Of a stretch of 64,000 nt of DNA, positions 32,511 to 41,991 are shown piece by piece. Within the stretch, counting starts at the first letter, position 1, and the number at the start of each line of letters is the position of its first letter. The DNA comes from CAWELS01 sp964468205 (lineage in GTDB: Bacteria > Acidobacteriota > Terriglobia > Bryobacterales > Bryobacteraceae), in assembly GCA_964468205.1 (NCBI GenBank), contig CAYXVG010000013.1, forward strand, positions 1 through 64,000. The letters are read 5' to 3'. Both the position numbers and the translations under genes were made by a program. Under the pieces are notes generated by a model. That model saw nothing but the letters and a program-made list of their open reading frames with translations, ran no database searches and was not told the DNA's origin.

Positions 32511-34274
32511 GTGACCGCCGCTAAGCTGTTGGCTCTGTGCGCCCTTCCCGTCCTGCTCGCGGCGCAAGCGCCATTCTTCCCGCTCGACGAGGTGAAGCCC
32601 GGTCTCCGGGCCATCGGATATACCGTTTTTTTCGGTGATCAGGTGGAATCCTTTGAAGTGGAAGTGCTCGGCGTCCTCGAAAATGTCGGGCCGAAGCAGT
32701 CTGTCATCCTCGCGCGTCTGTCCGGCGGACCACTCGAGGAAACCGGAATTCTACAAGGGATGAGTGGCTCTCCCGTCTATGTTGACGGCCGGCTGATGGG
32801 CGCGGTCGCCCTCGGATTCGCGCTATCGAAGGAACCGCTGGCCGGTATCCGGCCCATCGAAGAGATGCTCCGTGAGGGAGGGAGGCGCCTGGCGGATAGC
32901 CCGAAACCGTCGATCTGGGCCCGCGATGTCATCGGCGGATTCGCCCAGCCGGTAGAGTTACTCGCCGGAGGCGGCCGGCTGGTGGAATTGGCAACCCCCA
33001 TTTCGTTCGGCGGCATGACCCGCCACACGATCGAGGAATTCGCTCCCCAACTGCGGTCGCTAGGGCTCGAGCCTTTGCAAGGGGCCGGTGGCGGCGCGCC
33101 GGGAAACGAATTTGGCGATCCCTCACGGGTAGTTCCCGGCTCGATGATTTCGGTTCTGCTGATGAGCGGCGACATGGCCGTCGGGGCCGACGGGACGGTT
33201 ACGCACGTCGAAGACGAGACGGTCTACGCCTTTGGCCACCGCTTTCTCTCGGTCGGCAGCACGGACCTGCCGTTCACGCGCTCCGAGGTGATCACTCTCG
33301 CGCCAAACCTCGCCACCTCTTTCAAGATCTCCGCGCCCAAGGAGCCGGTGGGCGCCATTACCGCTGATTACAGCACGGCAGTGAAAGGCAAGCTCGGCCG
33401 GCGCGCCGCCATGGTTCCGCTGAGTATCCGCGTCTCGGGGCCGCCCGAGGGTGAAGCGGCAGAGCGCACCCGGCGGTATCAAATGCAGGTGGTCAACGAC
33501 CGCTATCTTTCCCCGTTCCTCGTTCAGATGGCCCTCTATTCGGCCATCGACGCGACCGAAAGAGTATTGGGGACGTCTACCGTATCGCTCAAAGGCCGGG
33601 TTGAGTTCGAAAACGGGATTGCACCGGTGCGCCTCGACGACGTCTATGCCGGCGACGGCAATATCCCCCTGCAGACGTCGCTCGCCGCCGCCATTCCGTT
33701 GGCCTATCTGATGCAGAGTGGATTCGAGAGCCTGCGGTTGAAAGCGATTGATCTCGAGGCTGCTGTTTACAACGAGCGCCGGCAATGGGTAATTGACTCC
33801 ATCTGGCCTGTTCGCAAAACCGTTCGTCCCGGAGAGACGGTGGAGCTGATGCTGCTGCTTTCCGGAGAGAACGGAGAGGAGCGGGCTCACACGGTGATTT
33901 ATGACGTACCGGCTGGCGCCCTCGCTGGGACGCTTTTCTTCACCGCCTCCGACGCCATGACCACAAACCTACTCGAATACCGGCACATCGCCGGCGAACG
34001 GATGAAGAGCGCTGATCAGACGGTCCGCCTTCTTAACGAATTGCGGAACAACTCAAGCGCCTACGTAAGGGTATGGCGGCCGGGCGCGACCTATCGTGTT
34101 CAGGGACGGACGTTACCGGCGCCCCCCCCATCGGTTGCACTAATCCTCGGGCGCAGCCGGACCGAAGGAAACAACACGGCCGGGTACACCGCGAAGCTGG
34201 CCGAAATCGAGGTGGACGTAGGCGCTGCCGCCGTCACCGGCTCGAAAACAACCCAGGTGGAAGTGAAGGAATGA
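32511..34274 (+). CDS. Exported SpoIVB/S55-type serine peptidase-like protein
   Basis: 587 residues, GTG start (an upstream ATG frame hits a stop), with a signal peptide (KLLALCALPVLLAAQA). The N-terminal FPLDEVKPGLRAIGYTVF resembles the PDZ-like start of S55 proteins. The S55 serine motif is GMSGSPVYVDG at 83-93, and the histidine motif VYAFGHRF places H243. The C-terminal 250 residues form beta-rich Ig-like modules. In Bacillus SpoIVB the histidine precedes the serine; here the order is reversed. Substrate unknown. Its stop overlaps the next ATG by 4 bp. Confidence 0.75.
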   Translation: MTAAKLLALCALPVLLAAQAPFFPLDEVKPGLRAIGYTVFFGDQVESFEVEVLGVLENVGPKQSVILARLSGGPLEETGILQGMSGSPVYVDGRLMGAVALGFALSKEPLAGIRPIEEMLREGGRRLADSPKPSIWARDVIGGFAQPVELLAGGGRLVELATPISFGGMTRHTIEEFAPQLRSLGLEPLQGAGGGAPGNEFGDPSRVVPGSMISVLLMSGDMAVGADGTVTHVEDETVYAFGHRFLSVGSTDLPFTRSEVITLAPNLATSFKISAPKEPVGAITADYSTAVKGKLGRRAAMVPLSIRVSGPPEGEAAERTRRYQMQVVNDRYLSPFLVQMALYSAIDATERVLGTSTVSLKGRVEFENGIAPVRLDDVYAGDGNIPLQTSLAAAIPLAYLMQSGFESLRLKAIDLEAAVYNERRQWVIDSIWPVRKTVRPGETVELMLLLSGENGEERAHTVIYDVPAGALAGTLFFTASDAMTTNLLEYRHIAGERMKSADQTVRLLNELRNNSSAYVRVWRPGATYRVQGRTLPAPPPSVALILGRSRTEGNNTAGYTAKLAEIEVDVGAAAVTGSKTTQVEVKE

Positions 34275-36511
34275 TGCGAATCGCAGTTCTCCCGACATTG
34301 GTTTTGGCCGGAGCCGCTCTATTTGGAGCAAGCACCCAGACGTGGGAGATGAACACCTACTCCGACTTCCTTAAGGGGCAGTTCGATGGCGTCTCTCTCT
34401 TCCGTGAAGGGCAGTTGCGCCTGGCGCCGGGGCTGGAAACGGTTTTCTCGTCGGATCAGCCGTCCATCTGGGCGGTGGCGCGGGCTGAAGACGGATCACT
34501 CTACCTTGGAACCGGGCATCGCGGGCGAGTCTACAAGGTTACCCCGGAAGGTGCGGGCGAACTCCTGTGGGAGGCGGCCGAACCTGAAGTGTTCGCGCTC
34601 GTTCTGGCGCCTGGCGGCGACCTCTTCGTGGCCTCGTCCCCCAACGGAAAGGTCTACCGGATACGTGACGGGAAAGCCGAGGAGTATTTCGCGCCGGAGA
34701 GCACCTACATCTGGTCGCTCGCCGTTGGGCCGGACGGTTCGCTCTACGTGGGCACGGGCGTGGACGGGGTTGTTTACAAAGTGACGGCTTCCGGCGAAGG
34801 GGAAGCCTATTACAAGACCGGCCAGACCCACGTCACCGCTCTGGCCGTCGATTCCGAGGGGCGGCTGCTGGCCGGCACGGAGCCGAACGGCATCCTGTAC
34901 CGGATCTCGGAGAAGGACCGCGCTTTTGTGCTATACGACGCCAATCTGCCGGAGATCCGGGCGCTGGTCCCGAAGCCTGACGGGACGGTCTATGTCGCGG
35001 CCATGGGCGGTTCGGTGGCGCGGCAGAGCGCGGCCGCTGCTGCGGCGCAGTCCGCGCTCTCGAGCTCCTCTCCGGTCGCTCACACCTCGATCACGGTGTC
35101 GGCGGCACAGGGCGGAGTGGAAATTGACCCGGCCAAGCCAAAGCCCGCCGTGCAGCCGGCGCCATCTCCGACTGTGGCTACGTTGCCGGTGATCGAACTT
35201 TCCGGTGTCGAAAAGTCCGCCCTGTTCAAGGTTCACGCTGACCATACCGTCGAGAAGCTCTGGACCTCCACCACCGAAAACGCCTATGACCTGGTCGAGG
35301 CCGGAGACCGAATTGTCTTTGCCACCGATCAGAAAGGACGCCTCTACGAGTTGGAGGACGGGGGAAAAGTGACCCTATTGGTGCAGACCAACCAGGAAGA
35401 GGCCATGCGCGTGCTCGATGGCGACCGGGGGCTGCTGGTGGCTACCGGAAACATGGGCATGGTTTACCGGGTAGGTAAGGGTTCCGCCGCCGAAGGCTCG
35501 TATCAAGCGCCTGTCCACGACGCCGCCCGGGTGGCCCGTTGGGGCAAGTTGAGCTGGCACGCCGGCAACCCGGAGGGGGGAACCATTGCGTTCGAGACCC
35601 GAACCGGAAATTCGGCGCGCCCGGACGATACCTGGAGCGCTTGGTCCGAAGCAGTGAGCAACCCCGCGGGCAGCCAGATTGCCAGCCCCAATGCCAGGTA
35701 CATCCAGTGGCGGGCGCACTTTCGCGGCGTCGACGGGAAGACCCCGGCTCTCGACAGCGTGAACCTGGCCTACCTCCCGCGCAACTCCCGTCCGGCGGTT
35801 TCCGGAATCACGGTCAGCAGTGCGAGTTCGCCCGGATCCCAGGAAAATGCTGGTACGTCCTCGTCATCGAGCTCGGCGACCGCTGCTTACAGCATCACCG
35901 TTACCGATACCGGGGAAGAAGGCGCCTCCACCGTGAGCGGAACCTCCACTCAAAGGTTGTCGAAGAGCGCAAACGATCAGATCACCGTTGCCTGGGAGGC
36001 CGAGGATCCGGACGGCGATCCGCTAATACACGCACTGTACTTCCGTGGTGAGGGAGAGCGGGAATGGAAGCTCCTCGAGGATTCTCTGAAGGAATCAAGC
36101 CACGTGATTGACTCCGACGCCCTAGCTGATGGTAAATACTACTTCAAAGTGATCGCCTCGGACCGCCGCGCCAATCCTACCGAAGCCGCGCTCGAGGGAG
36201 AGCGAACTAGTGCCCCCGTGTTGGTGGACCACACACCGCCGCGGCTGGTGGCCGCGGAACCCATCCGGGATGGCGACTCGGTGGAAGTGGTCGTCGAGGC
36301 TCAGGATGCCGCTTCGGCGCTCCGGCGCTGCGAGTACTCCCTGAACGCAGGGCCGTGGACGCCGGTGGCCCCGGACGACGGAATCATCGACAGCAAGTTC
36401 GAGCGGTTCGTGCTGCGTTTGAACGGTATAGAGGACGGAGAACAACTCCTCGTCGTGCGCTCGTTCGATTCTGCCGGGAACGCGGGACTAGTGAGAGTTC
36501 TAATGCGCTAG
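34271..36511 (+). CDS. Exported beta-propeller plus Ig/FN3-like protein
   Basis: 746 residues from ATG 34271, which overlaps the protease gene by 4 bp; the longer frame from 34073 would lie inside that gene and lacks a signal peptide. Signal peptide MMRIAVLPTLVLAGAALFGAS. Residues about 50-480 contain repeated blades (ARAEDGSLYLGTGHRGRVYKVTPEG, LAVGPDGSLYVGTGVDGVVYKVTASG). A discoidin/FN3-like part follows (about 500-590), then a serine-rich linker and a final Ig-like region (DPDGDPLIHALYFRGEGEREWKLL to the end). No enzyme motif. Coupling suggests a partner or substrate of the S55-like peptidase. Confidence 0.7.
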   Translation: MMRIAVLPTLVLAGAALFGASTQTWEMNTYSDFLKGQFDGVSLFREGQLRLAPGLETVFSSDQPSIWAVARAEDGSLYLGTGHRGRVYKVTPEGAGELLWEAAEPEVFALVLAPGGDLFVASSPNGKVYRIRDGKAEEYFAPESTYIWSLAVGPDGSLYVGTGVDGVVYKVTASGEGEAYYKTGQTHVTALAVDSEGRLLAGTEPNGILYRISEKDRAFVLYDANLPEIRALVPKPDGTVYVAAMGGSVARQSAAAAAAQSALSSSSPVAHTSITVSAAQGGVEIDPAKPKPAVQPAPSPTVATLPVIELSGVEKSALFKVHADHTVEKLWTSTTENAYDLVEAGDRIVFATDQKGRLYELEDGGKVTLLVQTNQEEAMRVLDGDRGLLVATGNMGMVYRVGKGSAAEGSYQAPVHDAARVARWGKLSWHAGNPEGGTIAFETRTGNSARPDDTWSAWSEAVSNPAGSQIASPNARYIQWRAHFRGVDGKTPALDSVNLAYLPRNSRPAVSGITVSSASSPGSQENAGTSSSSSSATAAYSITVTDTGEEGASTVSGTSTQRLSKSANDQITVAWEAEDPDGDPLIHALYFRGEGEREWKLLEDSLKESSHVIDSDALADGKYYFKVIASDRRANPTEAALEGERTSAPVLVDHTPPRLVAAEPIRDGDSVEVVVEAQDAASALRRCEYSLNAGPWTPVAPDDGIIDSKFERFVLRLNGIEDGEQLLVVRSFDSAGNAGLVRVLMR

Positions 36512-36552
36512 CGGGCCCCTGAACCCCTACGGCGCCCAACAGCCGCCGGCTC

Positions 36553-37257
36553 CTACCGTTGGGTTTCACTGACGTGGCTGGCGCGATCCACGCGTTGACT
36601 GGTCTTCGCCTTCTGCCGGCTCAACCGGACATGAATGCGCCCTTCTCCCCAACTCATAGTTTCGATCCATTCCGGTGGAATCAGCACTTCCCGGCCGGGC
36701 TTCCAGCTCTTGGTGTCAACGATCAACCACCGGACTACCCAACCATCGTCGTCAATCAGAAAATCGTGAGCCACTCCGAGCGGGCCGTCAAGAGCCTCCA
36801 CGCGGTAGCCCATGACCTCGCGAAGGCTTCGCAGATGGGGGTTGTCAATATCCTGAAGTGCGCCGGATTCCGCTTCGGCTTGTGTCAGCGCCTGCTGGCG
36901 GGCCGATCCGAGGACGGAACTGACTGGTGGACCGCCACGCGTGTCGAGCCCGCCGTACCGGGCCTTCAGCAATTCTTCCATTTTCCAGGAAACCGGCAGC
37001 TCCTCAACAGTGGTCTTTCGCGCTTTCGCCTCTTCTCGAGTCATTTCGATGGGAAATCGAAGCGTGTCCCGGTCCGGCAGGCCTAGCCAACGGCTTGAAA
37101 TCAGGAGCTTTTCCCCAGGTAGCCAGCGTCCTGTCTCTACCACGAGATAGCGGATTTCATAGCTCTTTTCGTCTACGTATGCGTCGATTGCCCGGCCCAG
37201 CTTCCCGTCGGTCGCGTGGGCTTCGTATCGGCTGAGAGCTCTGGCGCTGTGTAGCAT
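36553..37257 (-). CDS. Tandem PRC-barrel domain protein
   Basis: 234 residues with two PRC-barrel folds. The first is about residues 5-75 (DGKLGRAIDAYVDEKSYEIRYLVVETGRWLPGEKLLIS). The second is about 145-220 (LREVMGYRVEALDGPLGVAHDFLIDDDGWVVRWLIVDTKSWKPGREVLIPPEWI). They are joined by a charged linker. PRC barrels mediate protein or RNA/quinone-site contacts in reaction-centre H subunits and RimM; this stand-alone type is of unknown role. It lies about 100 bp downstream of nqrM on the same strand and may be read from the nqr transcript. No signal peptide is seen. Confidence 0.8.
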   Translation of the reverse strand: MLHSARALSRYEAHATDGKLGRAIDAYVDEKSYEIRYLVVETGRWLPGEKLLISSRWLGLPDRDTLRFPIEMTREEAKARKTTVEELPVSWKMEELLKARYGGLDTRGGPPVSSVLGSARQQALTQAEAESGALQDIDNPHLRSLREVMGYRVEALDGPLGVAHDFLIDDDGWVVRWLIVDTKSWKPGREVLIPPEWIETMSWGEGRIHVRLSRQKAKTSQRVDRASHVSETQR

Positions 37258-37359
37258 AGACAGTTCCTACCGGCAGGGCCAGGAACCCCTCCCGGTGAAG
37301 ACATTGTCTCACAATTCACAGCGGAGAGACCCGGCCTTGGTGCTGCCGGAGGCAGTCCG

Positions 37360-37584
37360 TTACCGCCGGGTTTCGGAGAAGTCGATCTCCCGCGGACGCG
37401 TCACCTGCCCGGCCTCTTCGTCTCCCTGCCGGCCGCAGGTTCCGCACATTACTTTCCCGTCGCTGCCAACCACTTTCGGGCCGCCACACGAGCCGCTAAG
37501 GCACTTCCCCTTGAGCAGCACGCCGACCGCCATCGCCAGCATTACCACCGCGATAACGCCTATCGTGATCAGAATCGTGTTCAT
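37360..37584 (-). CDS. nqrM: Na+-NQR maturation protein NqrM
   Basis: A 74-residue membrane protein with one N-terminal helix (about 3-24) and four cysteines, C28, C33, C47 and C50, in KCLSGSCGG and CGTCG. This matches the NqrM family, which is required to deliver iron to the NqrD/NqrE cysteine site. It is last in the nqr operon and overlaps apbE by 4 bp (ATGA), the same order as in Vibrio. Its presence supports a functional sodium pump. Confidence 0.88.
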   Translation of the reverse strand: MNTILITIGVIAVVMLAMAVGVLLKGKCLSGSCGGPKVVGSDGKVMCGTCGRQGDEEAGQVTRPREIDFSETRR

Positions 37585-38651
37585 GGCTGCTCTCCTTCAT
37601 GACCAGACTCTCCGAAAAGAGTCCTGAACCGGGGGGTCGCCCTCTCTTCAAAGCTGCCGTCGCGGTCCCGGATAAGAAACAGCGCCGCGAGGCCGTTCGC
37701 AACCGCAGCCTTATACCCGTCGGTTTCGCCCAACACCAGCAGCGCGGTGGCGAATCCATCCACCTGGGTACAGAATTGGTCCACTACTGATACAGATGCG
37801 AGCCGGTGCCGGATCGGTTTCCCCGTTCTGGGATCGATGATGTGGGAGTATCGTACACCATCCACCTCGTAGAAGTTCCGGTAGTCCCCGGATGTGGCCA
37901 TCGCAAGGTCCCGCATTCGCAGCGCGCGTTGGAGGTCATGTCTGCTCACGAGGGGGCTTTCGATTCCGATCACCCAAGGAGCCCCAGTCTGGTTGATGCC
38001 CCGCACCCTCACCTCTCCTCCCACCTCTACCATATGGTTGGCGAATCCGGCATCGAGGAGGGCGTCGGAAACCTGGTCCACGGCGTATCCTTTGGCGATT
38101 CCCGAGAGATCACAATAGACCCCGGTGACTTTCTTGCGCACGGCTGGTTCCGACTCGTCGATTTCAATCTTGTCCCAGCCGGTAATTCGCCGCAGTTCTT
38201 CCAGTTCGGCCTCGGAGGGAATGCTCTTGGGTTTTCCGGCAGGTCCGAATCCCCAGGCGTTTACTAACGGACCGACAGTTATGTCAAATGCGCCGTCCGT
38301 GGCGGCCCCGATCTGCCGGGCGGCGACGAGAATCTGCGCCAGTTCACTCGATACCTTGATCGGAACCGACGGATCCGCCCGGTTCAGCCGCGAGAGTTCA
38401 GAATCGGACTTGTAGGTGGACATCCGGGAATCCACCTCCGCCAGTTCGCGCGTCACAATCTCCCCGGCCGCGGCGGTAGCTTCGTCGCTTATCGGCGGTC
38501 CGGATAGTTTCACATTGTATGTCGTGCCGAGAGCTTCGCCGGTGAGATGGCGCTGTTCAAATCGGGGTGCTGAACCGCATCCGCCGCCGGCGACTATCAG
38601 CAGGGAGAGAACCAGGGCTCCACCCCGCGATGCCCGAGCAAACCAAAGCAT
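37581..38651 (-). CDS. apbE: FAD:protein FMN transferase
   Basis: 356 residues. Transfers FMN from FAD onto threonine in NqrB and NqrC, in the periplasm. Export is indicated by the N-terminal hydrophobic segment LVLSLLIVAGGGCGS; the cysteine may be lipidated, though the lipobox is imperfect. ApbE motifs: GEALGTTYNVKL, DSRMSTYKSDSELSRLN, FDITVGPLVNAWGFGP, DLSGIAKGYAVDQV and the late SHIIDPRTGKP. It sits 13 bp after nqrF and overlaps nqrM by 4 bp. Its targets are encoded in the same operon with intact SGAT sites. Confidence 0.93.
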   Translation of the reverse strand: MLWFARASRGGALVLSLLIVAGGGCGSAPRFEQRHLTGEALGTTYNVKLSGPPISDEATAAAGEIVTRELAEVDSRMSTYKSDSELSRLNRADPSVPIKVSSELAQILVAARQIGAATDGAFDITVGPLVNAWGFGPAGKPKSIPSEAELEELRRITGWDKIEIDESEPAVRKKVTGVYCDLSGIAKGYAVDQVSDALLDAGFANHMVEVGGEVRVRGINQTGAPWVIGIESPLVSRHDLQRALRMRDLAMATSGDYRNFYEVDGVRYSHIIDPRTGKPIRHRLASVSVVDQFCTQVDGFATALLVLGETDGYKAAVANGLAALFLIRDRDGSFEERATPRFRTLFGESGHEGEQP

Positions 38652-38664
38652 CTTATTACCGAAC

Positions 38665-39894
38665 CTATCCGCCGAAGTCGTCGAACATGATGTTCTCCGG
38701 CTCTACTCCCAGGCTGTCCAGCATCTTGAAGCAGGCCGAAATCATCATTGGCGGGCCGCAGAGATAGTACTCGATCTCCTCCGGGGCCGGGTGATCTTTC
38801 AGGTAGTTGTCGTAGAGGACCTGGTGGATAAAGCCTGTATAGCCGGTCCAGTTGTCTTCCGGGAGCGGTTCGGAGAGGGCCAGGCGCCACTCAAAGTTCG
38901 GGTTCTGCTCCTGGATCTCGTCGAAGTCCTCCACGTAGAAAGCCTCCCGCAGACTGCGAGCGCCGTACCAGAAGGTGACCTTGCGATTCGTGTGAATCCG
39001 CTTGAACTGGTCGAAGATGTGTGACCGCATGGGCGCCATCCCCGCGCCGCCGCCGATAAAGCACATCTCGTTGTCTGTATCTTTGGCGAAGAACTCTCCA
39101 TACGGTCCAGAAATTGTCACCTGATCGCCGGGCTTCAAGCCGAAAATATACGAAGACATCTTGCCCGGAGGTGTGCCTTCCGGGGCGCGCGGGGGCGGGC
39201 TCGCGATGCGGACATTGAGCATGATGGTGCCATACTCCTCCGGGTAGTTGGCCATGGAATAGGCCCGCTCCACCGGCTCGTCCACCTTCGAGACATACCG
39301 CCACATGTTGAATTTGTCCCAGTCCTCGCGGTACTCTTCTTCAATCTGAAAGTCCTCGTACTTGACCACCTGCGGAGGCGCCTCGATCTGGATATATCCG
39401 CCGGCGCGGAACGGAACCGCGTCGCCCTCCGGCAACTGGAGCACCAGTTCCTTGATGAAAGTGGCCACGTTGCGGTTTGACCTGACGGTGCACTGCCATT
39501 TCTTGACAGCGAAGATCTCGGGGGGCACCTCGATCTTCATGTCCTGCTTCACTTTCACCTGGCACGCCAACCGGCAACCTTCGCGGGCTTCGCCACGGGT
39601 GATGTGGGGTTCCTCGGTGGGCAGCATCGATCCTCCGCCATCCACTACATCTACCTTGCAGGTCGCGCAGCTTCCCTTGCCGCCACATGCCGAGGGGATG
39701 AAGATCTTGTTGGCCGCCAAGGTGCCGAGCAGAGTGCCTCCGGCCTGCGTGCGGATCGCCTTGTCCGGATCTTCATTGATTACAATGGTCACGTCGCCGC
39801 TCGCGACCAGCTTGCTCTTGGCCAGCATGAGCACGGCCACCAGCAGCACGATTACCACGGTAAACATGAGCACGCCGAGAGCAATAGTTTCCAT
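38665..39894 (-). CDS. nqrF: Na+-translocating NADH:quinone reductase subunit F
   Basis: 409 residues; the NADH-oxidising subunit. One N-terminal membrane helix (about 4-25). A 2Fe-2S ferredoxin domain has cysteines C70, C76, C79 and C111 (SACGGKGSCATCK and LACQV). A ferredoxin-reductase-type FAD domain carries RAYSMANYPEE, and the NADH domain carries MCFIGGGAGMAPMRSH and YYLCGPPMM. It ends in the usual aromatic-containing MFDDFGG tail. Electrons pass NADH to FAD to 2Fe-2S and on to the membrane subunits. A 52-bp gap separates it from nqrE. Confidence 0.96.
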   Translation of the reverse strand: METIALGVLMFTVVIVLLVAVLMLAKSKLVASGDVTIVINEDPDKAIRTQAGGTLLGTLAANKIFIPSACGGKGSCATCKVDVVDGGGSMLPTEEPHITRGEAREGCRLACQVKVKQDMKIEVPPEIFAVKKWQCTVRSNRNVATFIKELVLQLPEGDAVPFRAGGYIQIEAPPQVVKYEDFQIEEEYREDWDKFNMWRYVSKVDEPVERAYSMANYPEEYGTIMLNVRIASPPPRAPEGTPPGKMSSYIFGLKPGDQVTISGPYGEFFAKDTDNEMCFIGGGAGMAPMRSHIFDQFKRIHTNRKVTFWYGARSLREAFYVEDFDEIQEQNPNFEWRLALSEPLPEDNWTGYTGFIHQVLYDNYLKDHPAPEEIEYYLCGPPMMISACFKMLDSLGVEPENIMFDDFGG

Positions 39895-39946
39895 TATTCG
39901 TTTTCCTTCCAGCTACCTATTAAATGCTTCCCCTTCCAATGCCGCC

Positions 39947-40561
39947 CTATAACTGAATCCCTGCGAAGGCCATGAAGCCGATCGCCATCAAGCCCGTAAT
40001 CATGAAGGTCATTCCTAGGCCCCGCAGCGGGCGGGGGACGTTGCTATACTCCATCCGTTCGCGAATGGAGGCGAGGGCGACCACGGCCAGGAACCAGCCA
40101 ATTCCCGAGCCCGCTCCGTAAACCGCGCTCTCGGCGAACGTGTAATCGCGATTCACCATGAAAAGCGAGCCGCCGAGAATCGCGCAGTTCACCGCGATGA
40201 GCGGAAGAAATACGCCCAGGGTGTTGTAGAGCGCCGGCACGAACTTGTCGATCGCCATTTCGACAATCTGTACCATTGCGGCTATCGTGCCGATGAAGCA
40301 GAGGAATCCCAGAAACGACAGATCGTATTCGGCGAAGTCTTCGCTTAGCCACACCAAAGCGCCCTTCTGTAACACATAGTGATTGATCAGGTTGTTCGCC
40401 GGGATCGTGATCACCATCACGAAGATCACGGCCAAGCCCAATCCCACCGCAGTGCTCACCTTCTTGGAAACAGCCAGAAACGAGCACATTCCCAGAAAGA
40501 AAGCCAGCGCGAGGTTCTCGATGAAGATCGCCTTGACAGCCAGATTCAGATAGTGTTCCAT
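39947..40561 (-). CDS. nqrE: Na+-translocating NADH:quinone reductase subunit E
   Basis: 204 residues with six transmembrane helices; homologous to RnfA. The conserved cysteines LGMCSFL and AVNCAILGG are the ones that, with NqrD, hold the intramembrane iron centre. It contains the invariant loop NRDYTFAESAVYGAGSGIGWFLA. It starts 3 bp after the nqrD stop. Normal length and all key residues are present. Confidence 0.95.
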   Translation of the reverse strand: MEHYLNLAVKAIFIENLALAFFLGMCSFLAVSKKVSTAVGLGLAVIFVMVITIPANNLINHYVLQKGALVWLSEDFAEYDLSFLGFLCFIGTIAAMVQIVEMAIDKFVPALYNTLGVFLPLIAVNCAILGGSLFMVNRDYTFAESAVYGAGSGIGWFLAVVALASIRERMEYSNVPRPLRGLGMTFMITGLMAIGFMAFAGIQL

Positions 40562-40564
40562 CTC

Positions 40565-41191
40565 TTATCCCTCCTCCTCAATCTGGTCAGTCTTCCAAGT
40601 GCGCAGGAGCCAGATGAAGAGCCCAATGATGAAAAAGGCCCCCGCCGAAGACACCATCAAGCCGTTCGGATGGTACCAGCCCCCGTCGGTGACCTTGGGC
40701 AGCACTACCTGGCCGAAGACCGTCCCGCTTCCAAACAACTCCCTGAGGAAAGCGGTGGCCATGAGGATTAAGGCGTAGCCCAAGCCGTTCCCAACACCGT
40801 CCAACAGGCTCAGTCTGGGTCCGTTCTGCATCGCGAAAGCCTCGGCGCGGCCCATGATGATGCAGTTCGTGATAATCAGGCCGACGAAGACTGAAAGCTG
40901 TTTGCTGATGTCGTACACATACGCCTTTAGCACCTGGTCGGTGATGATCACCAGCGAAGCGATGATAGTGAGCTGCACGATGATGCGGATACTGCTTGGA
41001 ATCTGGTTGCGAATCAGGCTTACGGACAGATTCGACAGGGTAAGCACGGCGATGACCGCGAAGCTCATCACCAGCGCCGTATCCATCTTCGTCGTCACTG
41101 CCAGAGCCGAACAGATCCCCAGCACTTGCAGCACAATCGGATTGTTCTCAAACAGTGGATCAAAGAGTGCATTTTTCTCCACGTTGGTCAT
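40565..41191 (-). CDS. nqrD: Na+-translocating NADH:quinone reductase subunit D
   Basis: 208 residues with six transmembrane helices; homologous to RnfE. Start ATG 41191, with GAGGAGG upstream; the frame continues to 41554, but that part lies inside nqrC in another frame and is not protein-like. Conserved cysteines are in VLGICSAL and ITNCIIMGRAEAFA, the second being the family signature. It lies 14 bp after nqrC and 3 bp before nqrE. Confidence 0.95.
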   Translation of the reverse strand: MTNVEKNALFDPLFENNPIVLQVLGICSALAVTTKMDTALVMSFAVIAVLTLSNLSVSLIRNQIPSSIRIIVQLTIIASLVIITDQVLKAYVYDISKQLSVFVGLIITNCIIMGRAEAFAMQNGPRLSLLDGVGNGLGYALILMATAFLRELFGSGTVFGQVVLPKVTDGGWYHPNGLMVSSAGAFFIIGLFIWLLRTWKTDQIEEEG

Positions 41192-41205
41192 CTCGATCGC
41201 CTCCT

Positions 41206-41991
41206 CTAAGATGTGCTCTCCCTTGACGAGTACTCGTCGAGGAATTTTCCGTACCCCTCCGTCATCCAGAAATGAAGCATGTTTTCGACGCCATCCGCCG
41301 TCAAGGTGGCGCCCGAGAGGCCGTCCACCCGGTACGGGTCTTCCTCCGGCGGTCCGGCCGACCCTTTGATCACCTCGATCGTGACATCTCCCCGCTCGTC
41401 GAACACTTTCCTCCCAGGCCAGAGCGCTTTCCAATTGGGGTTGTCCACCTCTCCTCCCAGGCCGGCGGTTTCTCCGTGTTGATAGAAGGACAGGCCGGTT
41501 ATGGTGTTCAAATCTTCCGCATCGACGGCCAGGAATCCGTAGAGCGTCGACCACAGACCGTAGCCCTCTACAGGCAGCACGATTTGGCTCGGCTCGTTCG
41601 CCTCGTCCAGAATTTCGTAAATGACGGCGTATTTCGGCAGGCGCTTCACGGCGGCGGGATTCGGCGGAGCGGGGGAGCTCATCTCCGGATCGGTCTTGGC
41701 CGCCTGCTGATCATAGGTCAGCGGATCGACGGCGTCGGTGGGTTTTCCGGTCTCCAGGTCGATCACAATCGGGCGGACAGATTCCGAGAAGATTTCCTGC
41801 GCCCGTTCAGGCGACAACTTCTCGCCCGGCTCGGCCAGCCCGGACACGGTCAGTACGTTCTTCATCTTGTCGAGCGCCGCGTTCGTCTCCTGCCGGTCGG
41901 AAAGAGACACCGCCGACGTCGAAACGAGCAAGCCGCAGATGATGCACACGGCGGCGGCGAAGAGAAACGTATACATGACGTTATGCTGCAT
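41206..41991 (-). CDS. nqrC: Na+-translocating NADH:quinone reductase subunit C
   Basis: 261 residues from ATG 41991 (MQHNVMYTF, the usual NqrC N-terminus). One N-terminal membrane helix (about 5-24) and a large periplasmic FMN-binding domain. The covalent FMN threonine is T229 in DGLSGATLT, the ApbE recognition motif. GFLAVDAEDLNTITGLSFYQHGETAGLGGEV is the family core. It overlaps the end of nqrB by 11 bp. Confidence 0.95.
   Translation of the reverse strand: MQHNVMYTFLFAAAVCIICGLLVSTSAVSLSDRQETNAALDKMKNVLTVSGLAEPGEKLSPERAQEIFSESVRPIVIDLETGKPTDAVDPLTYDQQAAKTDPEMSSPAPPNPAAVKRLPKYAVIYEILDEANEPSQIVLPVEGYGLWSTLYGFLAVDAEDLNTITGLSFYQHGETAGLGGEVDNPNWKALWPGRKVFDERGDVTIEVIKGSAGPPEEDPYRVDGLSGATLTADGVENMLHFWMTEGYGKFLDEYSSRESTS

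Noticed and set aside
34073..34270. Upstream extension of the propeller-protein frame
   Set aside because: It lies inside the S55-like gene, lacks a signal peptide, and ATG 34271 gives a 4-bp overlap plus a clear signal peptide.
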